A stretch of DNA of 49,905 nucleotides from Mansonella perstans. Taxonomy: Eukaryota > Nematoda > Chromadorea > Rhabditida > Onchocercidae. Location of the stretch: NCBI GenBank assembly GCA_037074765.1, contig JBAMDO010000304.1:1-49905 (forward strand), read 5' to 3'. Below are positions 23,101-34,020 of this stretch, piece by piece; position 1 is the first letter of the stretch; every line of letters begins with the position of its first letter. The notes below the pieces were generated by a model. That model ran no database searches, was not told the origin of the DNA, and worked only from the letters and a program-made list of their open reading frames with translations. Both the position numbers and the translations under genes were made by a program.

Positions 23101-26100
23101 GATCTATAAAAATTAAAATACTGTTACATATTTGTGTCATAAAAGTTTTATCGTTGTGTTTTTCAAAGTCAAATTTTTTTTCTTTTTTATCTTTTTTTGT
23201 ATCACTAATAACTTATCCAATCTATAACTACACTATCATTCATTTCACAAAAATTAAATTGCTATTTCAAATTAATTTTACCATCAAGAAGAACAAGGTC
23301 AGAGCTATTATTATTTTCATTAAAATTAAAATGATTGAGAATTTATAGGACACAAATAGCAACAGTTCGATATTAACATCGAGTGCTGATGAATTTTCTG
23401 ATAAGGTAATTATTGTTGTTAGTTGAAATTAATTTGACTAAAATCGATGAAAAACTTTTGCATCAGTCTTTATTCATATTTTAAATATGTTTGTTAATGA
23501 TATTACAAAAAGTTTCTTGAAATGTCATTCTTTATTTTTTTTTTTAAGATTTAAAATATGTTACTCATGATAAGTTAAAATCACTGTCACTTGAACTGTT
23601 CCCAGCTACTACCAATAGATACAGTATTGAAATTGCAAGCTCAACAGCAATCCCAATAATTAAAAAATTCTTTATGTATTAATTTTTTTTTTATGAATGA
23701 TATTTGAACCAATTATGTTTCTTTTTTTTATGAATCATATTTGATCTAATTATGCTTCTTTTTTTTTCAAAAATTTCTTATTACAACAAATTTTTTATAC
23801 AATAATTTAGGACGACGAAGTAATACTGAGAAGAAAAAGCTCATCATCATCTGATGATATTGATAATGATAACAATGATGAATTGGAATATCAAAATAGA
23901 CAACGATATGGAAAGGAAAATCGTTCAAAAAGTAGCAAAATATCATTTGTTAATTGTTTGGAAAATTTCTCGTTCATGTTATCTATATTTATTTTATTTG
24001 AAACTTTTTTTTCTTTTGTAATAATCAGCTGAATTTTTTGACGAAAATTTTGTCAACTTTTATCAGATAAATTTGTTTTTTTTATTTCAGCTTTATACTT
24101 AAATATGCTAAAAGAATATCGCGATAGATGTGAACAATTATGCAAAATAACACCGGAGCAATTTGCAATGGCACATAATTTGATGTTGAAAAATTTTAAT
24201 GAAATTAATGATAATGATAATAATGATGATGGTGATGAAACGATAGCGATTAGCAATAATAGAAATGGAATTTCTCATCATGATACACTTACTGCTTCTC
24301 TCTTCACCGTTAATTTAGGTATAATAATAATTTTAAAATAAAATTCATTTTTGTGTATCAACACATAATTTGATGGTAGAAAATGTTAGTGAAATTAATG
24401 ATAATGATGATAATGATGGAACGGTACCAATCAGCAATAAAAGTAGAATTTTTCATCATATTACACTTACTGTTTTACTCTTCACCAGGTATAATAATAA
24501 TTTGAAGAAAAAAATTCATTTTTAAAAATTATTGAAGTAAAAATTATAAATAATGGAGAATTAATTAAAATTACAATTTTCAGGTAAAATGAGATCAATG
24601 CGTTTGTTTTTTACCGCTGATGATTTAACATCTGGTCAATTTGTTATTGCTACATGCGATTCACATTATAAAATTTTACATTTTCATCATGGTGGTTTGG
24701 ATAAATTAGCGCAATTACTTGAACGATGGAGTGTTATTAAAGCAAAGACTGTTAAAGATGTAAATATTTATGTCATTGGACATATAGAATGATTTATATG
24801 ATTGCCTGAAAATTACCTGAAAAGAAAAGAACCTAACAACTTTTTGAAAGTGAAAAGTACTTGGATGTTTTTTTGAAAATTGCATTAATAAAAAATGAGT
24901 GAAATTTAAAGTACGTTAGAAATTAATTATTTAAAATGGAGCACTGGAAATTAGTTCCTTAATATGGAACTTTTTTTTTATGTGCTATGCTTTTTTTTAC
25001 AAAAACTTTTTTTGTTTTTTGTCTTTTTTTACGAATAATTTTTTAACTATCAACTTAAGCAGAAACTAAAAATTGAAAAGAAATGACTTAATTAGCAGAA
25101 ACCAAGATTGCAAAGAAATTACTTGATTAGCAGAAATTAAAATTGCAAAGAAATTTCTTAATTAGCAAGAACTAAAATTGACAAGAAATTGCTTAGTTTA
25201 GAAAAAGTCCTAGTAAATTGAAAAAAGATTATTAGTTAGTCTTTTAGCTATTTACAAATATTGTTATTGTTTTTTAGAGTTTACCTTCACCGATTCCAAA
25301 TCGTCAGTTTTTGGTATGTCAACCAAAAATAAGTAAAACGGAACTTGATCCAGAAGAAGGTTTATATGAACAAGTTAGCTGGGATTTTTGGAAATCGAAC
25401 AAAAATCATGATGGTAGTATCGATGATAGTTTAACCGTTAGGAAGGTTGTAATAGATTCTTGTTTTTCTTTTTTTTCTTCTCCAGTACTATTCTATCTCC
25501 AAAAAAAATAGAAGTTTGTAAAATGGAGTATGATTTTTTAGGCGATTTATTTTGCTACTGTAGATCCAACACTTCGTCGAGAAATTTGGCCATTTTTATT
25601 GCGTGTTTATCCATGGATTTCAACGTTCGAACAACGTGAAATTATACGAAATGACAATTTCATTGAATATCAAAAGATCAAAAAACAAAGGCACAGTTTT
25701 AAGTTTTAATAGTTTCAAAAACTGTTTCCTTTTTTTATTTTAATTAAAATTGTCAGAGCAAAAATTTTTTGCAATGATAATATAAGATAATTTCATGTAA
25801 GAAGAGATTCGAAGATTTGTTTTTACCAGAATTCAAATTCATAATGCATTGCAACCTAAAAATGATAATAATGATACGAAATGATCATTGTTATCATAAT
25901 GATTCACAACCTGATAGTGATAATGATGATATGAAATTTCTTAATTTTACAAATGCTATTTAATGAATGAATATAGCGTCATCATTGTACGTTTGTTAAA
26001 TTTATTTGAAAAATTATTTTTAGATTGAAGAACGCACTTAAAACAACATCGTGGCCTAGTATAAAAAATGCTATAATTAAGGATGTTATTCGTACGGATC

Positions 26101-28028
26101 GTTGTAAACCATATTTTGCTGGTGATAATAATCCAAATATTGATACAATGAAGTAAAAAAATATTGATTGTAATTTAAAAATGAAAGTTATAAAAAAAAA
26201 TAATGTTTCAGAATTAAGGTTGAAAATAAAATTGCTAAAATTTTCTAAACATACGTTTCGTATGATAATTGATAATTGAGAGAGAAGAAATTGTTAGCGA
26301 TAATTTTTCTTTTTTTTTTCAGGAATATTTTATTAAATTATGCAGCTGCATATCCAGAAATTAGTTACATACAGGGTATGACAGATTTATTAGCACCGCT
26401 TCTCAGTACCATTCATGACGAAATCGAAACATATTGGTGTTTTGTTGGACTTATGGAGCAGAAAACATTATTTGTAACAACATCAATGGACGAGCGAAAT
26501 GTAATGGAAATTAATTTGGTTAGTAATTAAAATTACTTTAGAAAAAATTCACAAATAAAAATTTAAATATTAGTCATGTTTTTTCTTTTCTTGTTAACAT
26601 TCAAAATAAATTAGAAAAAACTTCAAAAAGAAAAACAAACATACAAAACTGTTCCATTTCTTTAATTTTTAAACTCAAGGATTCAACAATTGAATGTGTT
26701 GAAACATTAAATTTAAAATCATTCTACAATTTTTTTTTTTTTGAATCAAAGATGTTTTTGTTAGGATTTACAACTGTTTTATTTTAAGGATTTACAATGC
26801 GAACTATTGATTGAAGTAGTAATTAGAGTTTGCCAGTTATTTGTTTGTAAAAGATATGTTCAAGCAGAAATCTGATTTAAGATACTATTAGGTGGCGTTT
26901 TGCTGAAATGCCCTTTTTTTTTTTAATAATTGAAGCAAACAACAACTTGGAAGGATATTTAATGTTTTTTTTCTGGATATTAATATTAAATATTTTGTTT
27001 CTTTTATTTTTCTTAATATGACGTATTTTAAAAGAAAAAAAAAAGCTACATTTTGCAGAAATATTTACGCGAATTATTGAAATTATTTGTACCAGATTTT
27101 TTTATGCATATCGCAAGTTTGGGTTCAGAAGCTGTGGAATTAATGTTTGTCCATAGATGGTTATTATTATGTTATAAGGTTTTAATTGGTTTTTTTTCTT
27201 CCTTATTAATATCATTTAATTGCCTCGTTTAAATTCATATATTAAAATTAGATTCAAAATTTTGACCAAATTATTGAATTATTTATAGCGTGAATTTTCG
27301 GAAATTGATACATTACATATTTGGGAAGCATGCTGGGCTCATTATCGTACATCGTATTTTCATTTATTCATTGCTGTTGCAATTATTTCCATATATGGGC
27401 AAGATGTTATTGAGCAATGTCTTCCAAATGATGAAATTTTGTTGTATTTTAATTCACTTGCAATGCATTTAGATGGCAGAATTGTGCTAAAAAAGGTTTT
27501 AAATTTTATATTTAATCATTTCATTGCCAAATAGTATTTAATTTTAAAAAACGATAAAATGTACAGTTACTAATTATTAATTAATGTATTTAATTATTTT
27601 ATTTGATAAAACTTCATTGCAATTATCGTAATCTGAAATTTGAAATTGAAAATATAAATTCTTAAAAATTTCAATAAATGAATTTTTTGTTTAAATCAAT
27701 TAATCATGCATCAAATATAATAAAATTAGAGTTATGGTTTTATTTCGAAAATTGTTATAGTTATTTTAATTTAATAGTTTGTTAATTGGTTAATTAATGT
27801 GTATGCAAAAATTAAATGATTGAGATTTGAATTTTTCTTTTTTTTTTTTAATTTCAGGCTCGTGGTTTGTTGTATCAATTTTATCGTTTAGATAAATTAC
27901 CATGCACATTAGCGGATCTTTGTGAATCGGATACGGAGCAATGGAATACAAATATTCAACAGAGAGTTTATGAATGCATGAAAATTCACGGTGAAAATGA
28001 GCAATGCCCATTTGCGGAATTTAATTGA
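20188..28028 (+). CDS. tbc-16: TBC1D16-like Rab GTPase-activating protein, 18 exons, about 802 aa
   Basis: Exons by reading frame and splice signals: 20188-20245, 20828-20916, 21030-21157, 21537-21630, 21898-22026, 22289-22384, 22986-23066, 23349-23405, 23811-23931, 24091-24318, 24584-24759, 25278-25445, 25542-25702 (or 25690), 26024-26152, 26323-26518, 27059-27178, 27289-27495, 27858-28028. All phases join and the model ends in TGA. Residues 30-91 hold the TBC1D16 amino-terminal module (DIVYSKNNVC, then PGYLTL, then a TLIL strand). Residues 124-285 are Asp/Asn/Ser-rich low complexity. Residues 358-405 carry NLGKMRSMRLFF and HFHHGGLDKL, strongly like vertebrate TBC1D16. The TBC domain spans about 486-715, with the arginine finger in IIKDVIR (R552) and the glutamine finger in SYIQG (Q589). 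Length is close to the human protein (about 767 aa). Family knowledge: such proteins speed GTP hydrolysis by Rabs, with Rab4A reported for human TBC1D16 in endosomal recycling. The Rab partner here is inferred. The symbol follows nematode TBC naming and is tentative. The fold and orthology are very secure; exons 5 and 7, the exon 4 acceptor and the exon 13 donor are less so. Confidence 0.93.
20306..20460. repeat. Two-copy tandem duplication, about 76 bp, in intron 1
   Basis: The blocks beginning CAAAGAAAATGCATC (about 20306) and CAAAGGGAGTGCATA (about 20382) share the following TAAATT, TTTTTGAAnTTAATTTGGGAATTTT and TTATAAC elements. They are clearly homologous and differ by several substitutions and small gaps. 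Confidence 0.7.
23690..23762. repeat. Two-copy tandem duplication, about 38 bp, in intron 8
   Basis: TTTATGAATGATATTTGAAC with AATTATGTTTCTT is followed at once by TTTATGAATCATATTTGATC with AATTATGCTTCTT. The two copies lie end to end upstream of the exon 9 acceptor. Confidence 0.75.
24362..24524 (+). pseudogene. Decayed tandem copy of the exon 10 3' end, its donor and intron start
   Basis: This intron 10 segment repeats the sequence from 24172 to about 24352, that is the last 147 nt of exon 10, the GTATAATAATAAT donor region and the following intron start. Shared landmarks are CACATAATTTGATG, GAAATTAATGATAATGAT, CATCATnnTACACTTACT and CTCTTCACC followed by AGGTATAATAATAAT. The copy remains open in the parental frame (HNLM, EINDND, SNKSRIFHH) but has lost about 9 nt inside the Asp/Asn run. 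It has also lost 8 nt just before the donor, so it would splice in another phase. No AG acceptor precedes it. It is best read as a non-functional pseudo-exon from a local tandem duplication of about 190 bp. Confidence 0.8.
25057..25205. repeat. Four-copy minisatellite, about 38-40 bp unit, in intron 11
   Basis: Four successive units carry the core AGCAGAAACTAAAATTG, then nnAAGAAAT, then nACTTAATT, with scattered substitutions. This is the largest internal repeat in the TBC1D16-like gene outside the exon 10 duplication. Confidence 0.8.
25840..25945. repeat. Two-copy tandem duplication, about 54 bp, in intron 13
   Basis: CATAATGCATTGCAACCT followed by a GATAATAATGAT run is repeated as CATAATGATTCACAACCT followed by a GATAATGATGAT run. 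The same GAT/AAT trinucleotide flavour supplies the Asp/Asn-rich coding tracts of exons 5, 9 and 10. Confidence 0.65.
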
Positions 28029-28225
28029 AATTTATCTGTAATTTGTATTTGAGTATTTGAATTCTTTTCTATTTTGTTCTTTCATTGTGATGGTTTTATA
28101 GTGACTTAAAATGCCGAATGTTTTCTTTCTGCTCTACTGCTACCATTTTCTTATTCTATTTAATTCTCTTGCTGATGTTTAAAATTTTCATAGATAATGA
28201 TCAAGTATCTACTATAATATCTTAA

Positions 28226-28360
28226 ATTAAAGCATAATAGTTTATTGTATTAAAATGTTATAAAAAAAAAAAAAAAAAAAAGATTCTTGAATTTAACTTG
28301 TAATCTACATTTCATTATTAATTTAGTAATTAATGTTCGCTAATAAAAAGTTGAAATAAA
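28226..28360 (+). terminator. Candidate poly(A) signals of the TBC1D16-like gene
   Basis: Downstream of the TGA at 28026-28028 the first usable hexamer variant is ATTAAA at 28226-28231. Canonical AATAAA follows at 28342-28347 and again at 28355-28360. The last pair would give a 3' UTR of about 350 nt. A run of about 18 A at 28262-28280 lies between them. In such AT-rich DNA AATAAA is common, so the choice is uncertain. Confidence 0.35.
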
Positions 28361-28708
28361 TAATTTACTAACAATGTTCAATAGTAACGTTTTGCTTTCT
28401 TCATTGCTTCAACTATTATTTTATGTAAAAAAAAATCATTGTATCACTAGAAAATTTTTTCATTCTTCTTTCAACATATTTTTTGATATGATGTCACAAG
28501 GAATGTCACACATACAAATGATAATAGCATCTGTTCAATTTTTTTTTTTCAATTTTTCATATCCTTCTTTCCTCAAATGCAATGCAATATATATTTTTAC
28601 TTACATTTCCTCATTTTCATTCGTTTAATTTAATTTTCCATTAAGGATGTTTGAAGGAGTTCCTTTTTTCTTTTGTTTTCGAAAAAAATGTTTTTAAAAA
28701 ACATTCAG

Positions 28709-28790
28709 TCCAGAATTAGGCTTGGATAACCAAGCAGCTGGAAGGTAACGAATACTCAGTTATCCTAGACGTTGGACAAACCAAGCATCT
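28709..28790. other. Structured GC-richer island with paired hairpins and an exon-like segment
   Basis: Between 28709 and 28790 two related units each carry CTTGG/GTTGG...CCAAG foldbacks (28721-28734 and 28771-28785) followed by CAnCTGnAAnG. GGATAAC at 28724 also pairs with GTTATCC at 28759. The first unit could alternatively be a 36-nt exon: after ACATTCAG it reads PELGLDNQAAG and ends AG|GTAACG. Neither reading is proven. It stands out because the flanks are nearly pure A/T tracts. Confidence 0.3.
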
Positions 28791-29411
28791 GAAAAGCGCC
28801 GAATTAACTTTAATTTAATATATACCTATGATGGCAAAAGCGAACTTTTTTTTTTTCTTATCTCTAATTTCTCATTTTCAGAAATAAATGAAAGAAAAAA
28901 AAGGAACAAATCGAATTTGTCTTTACTTGAGATATTTTAGATTGAAAAAAATTTTTTTTCGTGTAATTTAATAAAAAAATTAAACCTCATCGAATATAAT
29001 CGCTTTTTTTCAAATCTTTTTTTAATTCTTTTTTTCTCTTTGACAATCATACTTATTGAAATTGCTTTAAAAAGTACTTTTGAGTTCAGTATGTGTGTAA
29101 TCGTTATTTAGGATAAAAATTCGTTTTTTCTTTGCAAACACAGTTTTTTGCTATTTGAAATGATCGATGGTGCAATTTTCTTTTTTTCCTTTTTTTTCCT
29201 TCTTTTTCTTTCTAGATATTACTAAATAATAGCTATTGCCATACTTAATGACAAATAATTTGTTCGCTGCGGCATCTTTTTTTTTCTCACTTTGTTTCAA
29301 ATGAATTTCAAGGAAATAAGTTATCGCAACACTTCATTTAGTGATGATCAATTTACTTCCACGTTTTCTGTAACAACTTACCGGTTGCGTTTTGTTTCAT
29401 TTTGTTCTTCG

Positions 29412-29481
29412 TTTTTTTTTTTTTTTTTTTTTTTTTTTGCAAGCTTTACCTTAACCATTTCGGCAAACTTTACCTTAACCA
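29412..29481. repeat. Poly(T) tract followed by a 22-bp tandem duplication
   Basis: About 27 T at 29412-29438 are followed by GCAAGCTTTACCTTAACC and GGCAAACTTTACCTTAACC as adjacent near-identical copies. Confidence 0.85.
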
Positions 29482-30360
29482 AAACAATTAGTTTTTGATA
29501 TATATATATTCAGTTAATCTATTGGTTGATTAAATTGTATTATCTATAATCAAATCTATTGGTTGAATTATGTATCATCAAAAAACTACGTTGTCTTAAC
29601 AAGGATACGAATTTTTCAAAACAAATTTTTGCTAAAAAATCATTATAAATAAAATTAAACTGAGATGAATAAATCAGTTTTAGTGCTTCGTTCAATTTGT
29701 CTCTCTCATCGTTTCGTTTTTTTTTTTGGCTAGTAAATAGATCTTTGACAGAAATAAAAAAACTTTCCTAGAAAATTGCACATAAATATGATGTCTTCTT
29801 TTTTTTCGAAATTTAAGATTTCTAACAATTGTTTTAATTTGAATAAAATATTATAAAATTTTACATTGCTGGTGGAAATCTTTTAAAAAATATTGCTAAA
29901 ACAAAATAACTTTCCATCCAGCGGAAGTCTAGTAAATAGTTTTCCCATCATTTTGCGCAAAACAATATCAAATTTTATCTTAATCGAAATTTAACAATTT
30001 AAATTTAACTTCTCGGAAATTTCAAGGGATCAAAAATCATGTCGTGGATAATAAATAATTTTTAGATTTTGGATCAAAATTGTAAACGATTCTTGTATCA
30101 ATAATTATTAGGTTCAAGAAAATTATATTTAGAATAAATTTTAAAAAAAAAATTTAAATTTATTTCCTGTGGGTGGTTTATGAAAGTATCGACGCATAAA
30201 ATTATTAGACCTAATAATTTCCACTTGATTTGCTAACCATTTGCTTTACTTTTAACAAAATTTTGAAATCCTTTGAACGATTACTTGGCATCCATTCCTT
30301 ACATTTTCCATTTTTTCTTTTTTATTATGCTAAATTAATCGTTTAATTCTTCATTTCCTG

Positions 30361-30387
30361 TTATATATATATATATATATATATATG
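30361..30387. repeat. (TA)n microsatellite
   Basis: An uninterrupted TA dinucleotide run. Confidence 0.95.
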
Positions 30388-30504
30388 CTTGTGTATGAGT
30401 GTAATCAACAGATTCAAATTTTTAGTTGTCTACATAAATATGTTATAAAATGATTAAGTTTTGAATTGAGCCAAAAAAGAGCCGGTTGCTGTGTTAAAAA
30501 AAAA

Positions 30505-30890
30505 AGTACGGTAGCACCATAATTTAATTTCTTGTTTCCACAGTTTTTTTTTTTGCATTCTACATTTTAAAAAACAATAGTTTGACATTAAATTGTTTAT
30601 AATAAATTTAATTATATTGTAGCACCATAATTTAATTTCTTGCTTCCATAGCTTTCTTTGACCTTTTGACATACCGTATCCTTTTATTTGAAATGCAGAA
30701 ATTGCTATTCCTGTTGGCATATTTGACAAATTTATTCTGAAAAATTTGATTTGAATCTTTACTTTGACATCGTTATTTCTTGTTTTCACAGGTTTTTTTT
30801 CTTTCTTTATTCTTTTTTTTTGCGTTTTTTTCTAGTTTGCCATCAAATTGTTTGAAATGAATTTACTTGTATTGTATTACTATTAAAAAT
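30505..30890. repeat. Tandem repeat, about 110-150 bp unit, three copies
   Basis: GTAGCACCATAATTTAATTT with CTTGTTTCCAC is repeated at 30619 with CTTGCTTCCAT. A third diverged copy from about 30770 begins TTTCTTGTTTTCACAG and shares AGTTTGnCATnAAATTGTTT with the first. Confidence 0.8.
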
Positions 30891-31294
30891 CTCAATTATC
30901 ATAAATTAGTGGTTCCGAGAAAAAAAAATTCAACTGATACTAGTAAAAACTTGAAAAGTATGCACCACATAAACGTTGACGTGCATCATAATGAGTTGAA
31001 AAATAATTGGGGGAGTTGTATTTACTAACTTTTTTTTTTAATGCTATACTTTAATTCGTTTCCAAAAGTAATGCTGCAATTTGAAATATCAAAAAAAAAA
31101 AAGAAATCAAATCAAATCGAATTGCTACTAAAAATGTTCCTGCTTTACAATTTACATTTGCTATGAAAAGTTTAACTAAAAAACATTTAAAATCAGCAGT
31201 AATGTTTACTTTGCAAACTAATTAACCTATAAAGGTGACAAATAAAAGAGTTAAACTGAAGATTTTTCTTTTCTTTTTTTCGCTTCATTTAAAT

Positions 31295-31366
31295 AAGCAG
31301 GTTAAGTATCAGTCATGATACTTTATCAGTCATGATAAGCAGGTTAAGCTTATCATGACTGATAAA
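31295..31366. repeat. Perfect 19-bp-stem hairpin within a nested repeat
   Basis: TTTATCAGTCATGATAAG at 31322-31339 plus C pairs exactly with its complement at 31348-31366 across a 7-nt loop AGGTTAA. Just upstream, AAGCAGGTTAAG (31295) and a related GTATCAGTCATGATAC palindrome repeat parts of the same unit. Confidence 0.9.
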
Positions 31367-31514
31367 TTGGTTTTATTTTTCCTTATTCTATTTCTTAATC
31401 GGAATTTTTTTTCTCAATTTGAAATTTATATTATTGTTTTCCTTAAGACAATCATGTACTATTAAGAATATCTTGAAAACTGTTACATGATTCATTTGCA
31501 AATGATGAGAAGAC

Positions 31515-31950
31515 CGATTGGAAAAAAATTTCAATTTCAAGAAAACTTTAATCGAAATTTTTTCCTTTTTCATTTCCTCTTCTTAATAATTAATTATAAG
31601 TTCCAATTCGTTTTCTTTCTAATTTCAAAAGATTTTGAAATCTGAATGTCCATTCATTTGAAAAAGAAACAAAAAGAAAAAGTTTTGTATCATTTTTTCG
31701 GTTTTTTATTTTTTTAACATTTAAATTTTATAAAAGTTATAAAAAAAAAAATAAAAACGATTGTAAAAAAATTTCAATTTCAAAAAAACTTTAATCGAAA
31801 TTTTTTCCTTTTCCATTTCCTCTTCTTGATAATTAATTATAAGTTTTCTTTCTAATTTCAAAAGATTTTGAAATCTGAATGTCCATTCATTTGAAAAAGA
31901 AACAAAAAGTTTTGCATCGTTTTTTTTGGTTTTTTATTTTTTTAACTTCC
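31515..31950. repeat. Recent two-copy tandem duplication, 243 bp
   Basis: The copies start at CGATTG (31515 and 31758) and stay nearly identical, including AAGATTTTGAAATCTGAATG and TCCATTCATTTGAAAAAGAA. The differences are mostly small deletions in the second copy. This is the least diverged long duplication in the window. Confidence 0.92.
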
Positions 31951-33436
31951 ATAAAATTTAATCGAACTGATAGGATTTTCAGATAATACTTTATAATCTA
32001 TGGTTTTTAGCATTTGTTTCCCATGCAGAAAAACCAACTCATTAAATGTAGTAAATGTTTTAAAACTGGTTCATGCATATATGCATGCATGAATGCATGT
32101 GCATGCACAAATATATGCGTGTAAGTTTTATTATGAGTTGCAAAAATACGTTTTGTTCGAGAAGAATTAACGACATACGATGAAAAATCTCTTATTTCAC
32201 CAAAATATCTCGTTTTTTCTTCATTTCACTGATTGCAAAAGTTTTTGTTGATTTGGTTTTATAATTTCTCATGGGGTAACATATATCAATTTATCGTAGA
32301 CTTAGTTGACATCACTATCCTGAGAATTAGTGGAAAAATGTCTTTCTTTCCCTTCTAACATTACTAACTTCATTGGTGGTTATGAGTATAAAACAATGTA
32401 TGCATTTTTTTGCAATTTTATCTTTTTTTTAGTCAATGCTATCATCATTTACATTAAATTTGACTTATTAATTATATCTAATCATAATATAATGTTGAAC
32501 ATAATTAATAATTCCTCTTTCTTACCTAAAAAAAAACTTTTTTAATTACCATTGGATAAAATTAGAAAGATAAAATTACACGACAAATTAATATATTGAT
32601 ATTAATTATTAAAACTTTTAACAATTATTAATTAATAACATCTGTAATTTTGTTTTGGTAATTATAAATTAATATCCTATATTTTGCTGCATTTGTCAAT
32701 GTTAATGTTGTGTTGTAAATGTCGCATGAAAAATTTTGCTGTTTAATAATGAACTTTTTTTGACATTGAAATTTTCTGCCATTTACTTTAGTTTTTTTTT
32801 TGGCAAAAAAACCAATTGAATTTCAAACTAATGGGTTTTATAAAAATTTAGCATTTATCAAAATTTAGCACCACAAATTTTATCAACATAGTTCAATCAA
32901 AATTGCGAAAAAAATTCCTTCACTTAACAAAGATGGAAGGAAAAAAAATTTGGAGACAGGAAAAAAAATAAACAAACTTCAAAATCATTTGAACTATATT
33001 ACTTTTTCAATTAGGCTTTTTTCTTATTTAGCCATCATTTCAAGAAATTAATTTCAAAAATTGCTGTTTTCAGTAAAATCCTCATTTTATCTGTATATAC
33101 TAAATGAACGGAAAAAAAATTCATTTTGACTATAAAATGGCTTAAAATGACATAACTAAAAATTAATTAGATATTAAATTAGTTGTAAATTTTTTTAATA
33201 AAATATTTTTTTTATTCATTAATGTTTTTGCATGTGAATAATATTAAAATTTTTTTGGTGTGTTTAAAGAACTTAAAATGAAAACCAATTTCCAACAAAA
33301 GTAAAAATGAAAGAAAAAAACAAAAAATTTGAAACATGAAACAACAGCTGTTTATCGATCGATATGGCAACAATTGTTATTGCGAATTGTTCAGTCTTTC
33401 CTTTATTCTATCATTTCCGTAAAAAATGATTTTTAT
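31951..33436. other. No gene seen
   Basis: AT-rich. A degenerate ATGCATGC-rich patch at 32070-32120 ends at a GT|GTAAGT donor-like site (32121) without a credible acceptor. Confidence 0.5.
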
Positions 33437-33555
33437 TTTTTATCAATCATTAATTAATTAATTAATTTTGTTCTACTATTAATTACTGTTTAATTAGTTT
33501 TGCTCTAATATCAATCATTGTTATAATTGATTTTAGTCTGTTATCAATTAATTAC
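33437..33555. repeat. Diverged tandem repeat, about 47 bp unit
   Basis: TATCAATCATT or TATCAATTAATT followed by AATTnnTTTTGTTCTnnTA-like halves recurs about three times. Confidence 0.5.
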
Positions 33556-33900
33556 ATTTTCGTACTACTCGTTTCATCAATTAAAATTGATATTTTTTCA
33601 TGGAGGGAAAAGATAAACAATACCGCCAAAAAAAAAAAAAACAGTTTTTCTTTTCATTTTGTAATTTCATTCACTTCACCATTTTTAACATTTGCACATT
33701 TTTACAGAATTTTTTAATATTAAATTAAAAATCTAATGAAAGAGTTTTAGTTGAACAACTTTGATTTTCCTAAGCTTTTTTTTTTTAAAAATCAAACTTT
33801 TTCGGTTTTTTTTCCTAAGCATATGCAAATAATAATTTGTTGAAATTTGAAGTTAAAAATTCATATTAAACAAAAATTAAATTTTTCTTTTTTTTAACAG

Positions 33901-34020
33901 ATAAAGCACTGTTTATTTCCTACTGCAAATCATACGAAACCAATTTTCCTAAATCATTTCAATGCCGAAATTTCTAGTGCTTTTCTCCGTATCAAAAATT
34001 TTAAATTAATAATCGATTAA
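33901..34020 (+). CDS. Candidate exon after a strong acceptor, unrecognised
   Basis: AAATTTTTCTTTTTTTTAACAG ends at 33900 and is followed by 39 open codons (IKHCLFPTANHTKPIFLNHF then NAEISSAFLRI) to TAA at 34018. A possible donor GTATCA occurs at 33989. A second frame (KALFISYCKSYETNF) is open for 24 codons, so the frame is unsure. Local G+C is higher than in the flanks. No other exon was found nearby. Confidence 0.22.
   Translation: MKHCLFPTANHTKPIFLNHFNAEISSAFLRIKNFKLIID

Noticed and set aside
25446..25448. Alternative donor GTAATA for exon 12, adding one Val
   Set aside because: The donor at 25446 gives the RK-AIYF join that matches the family spacing (RKVIFF). The alternative cannot be excluded without RNA.
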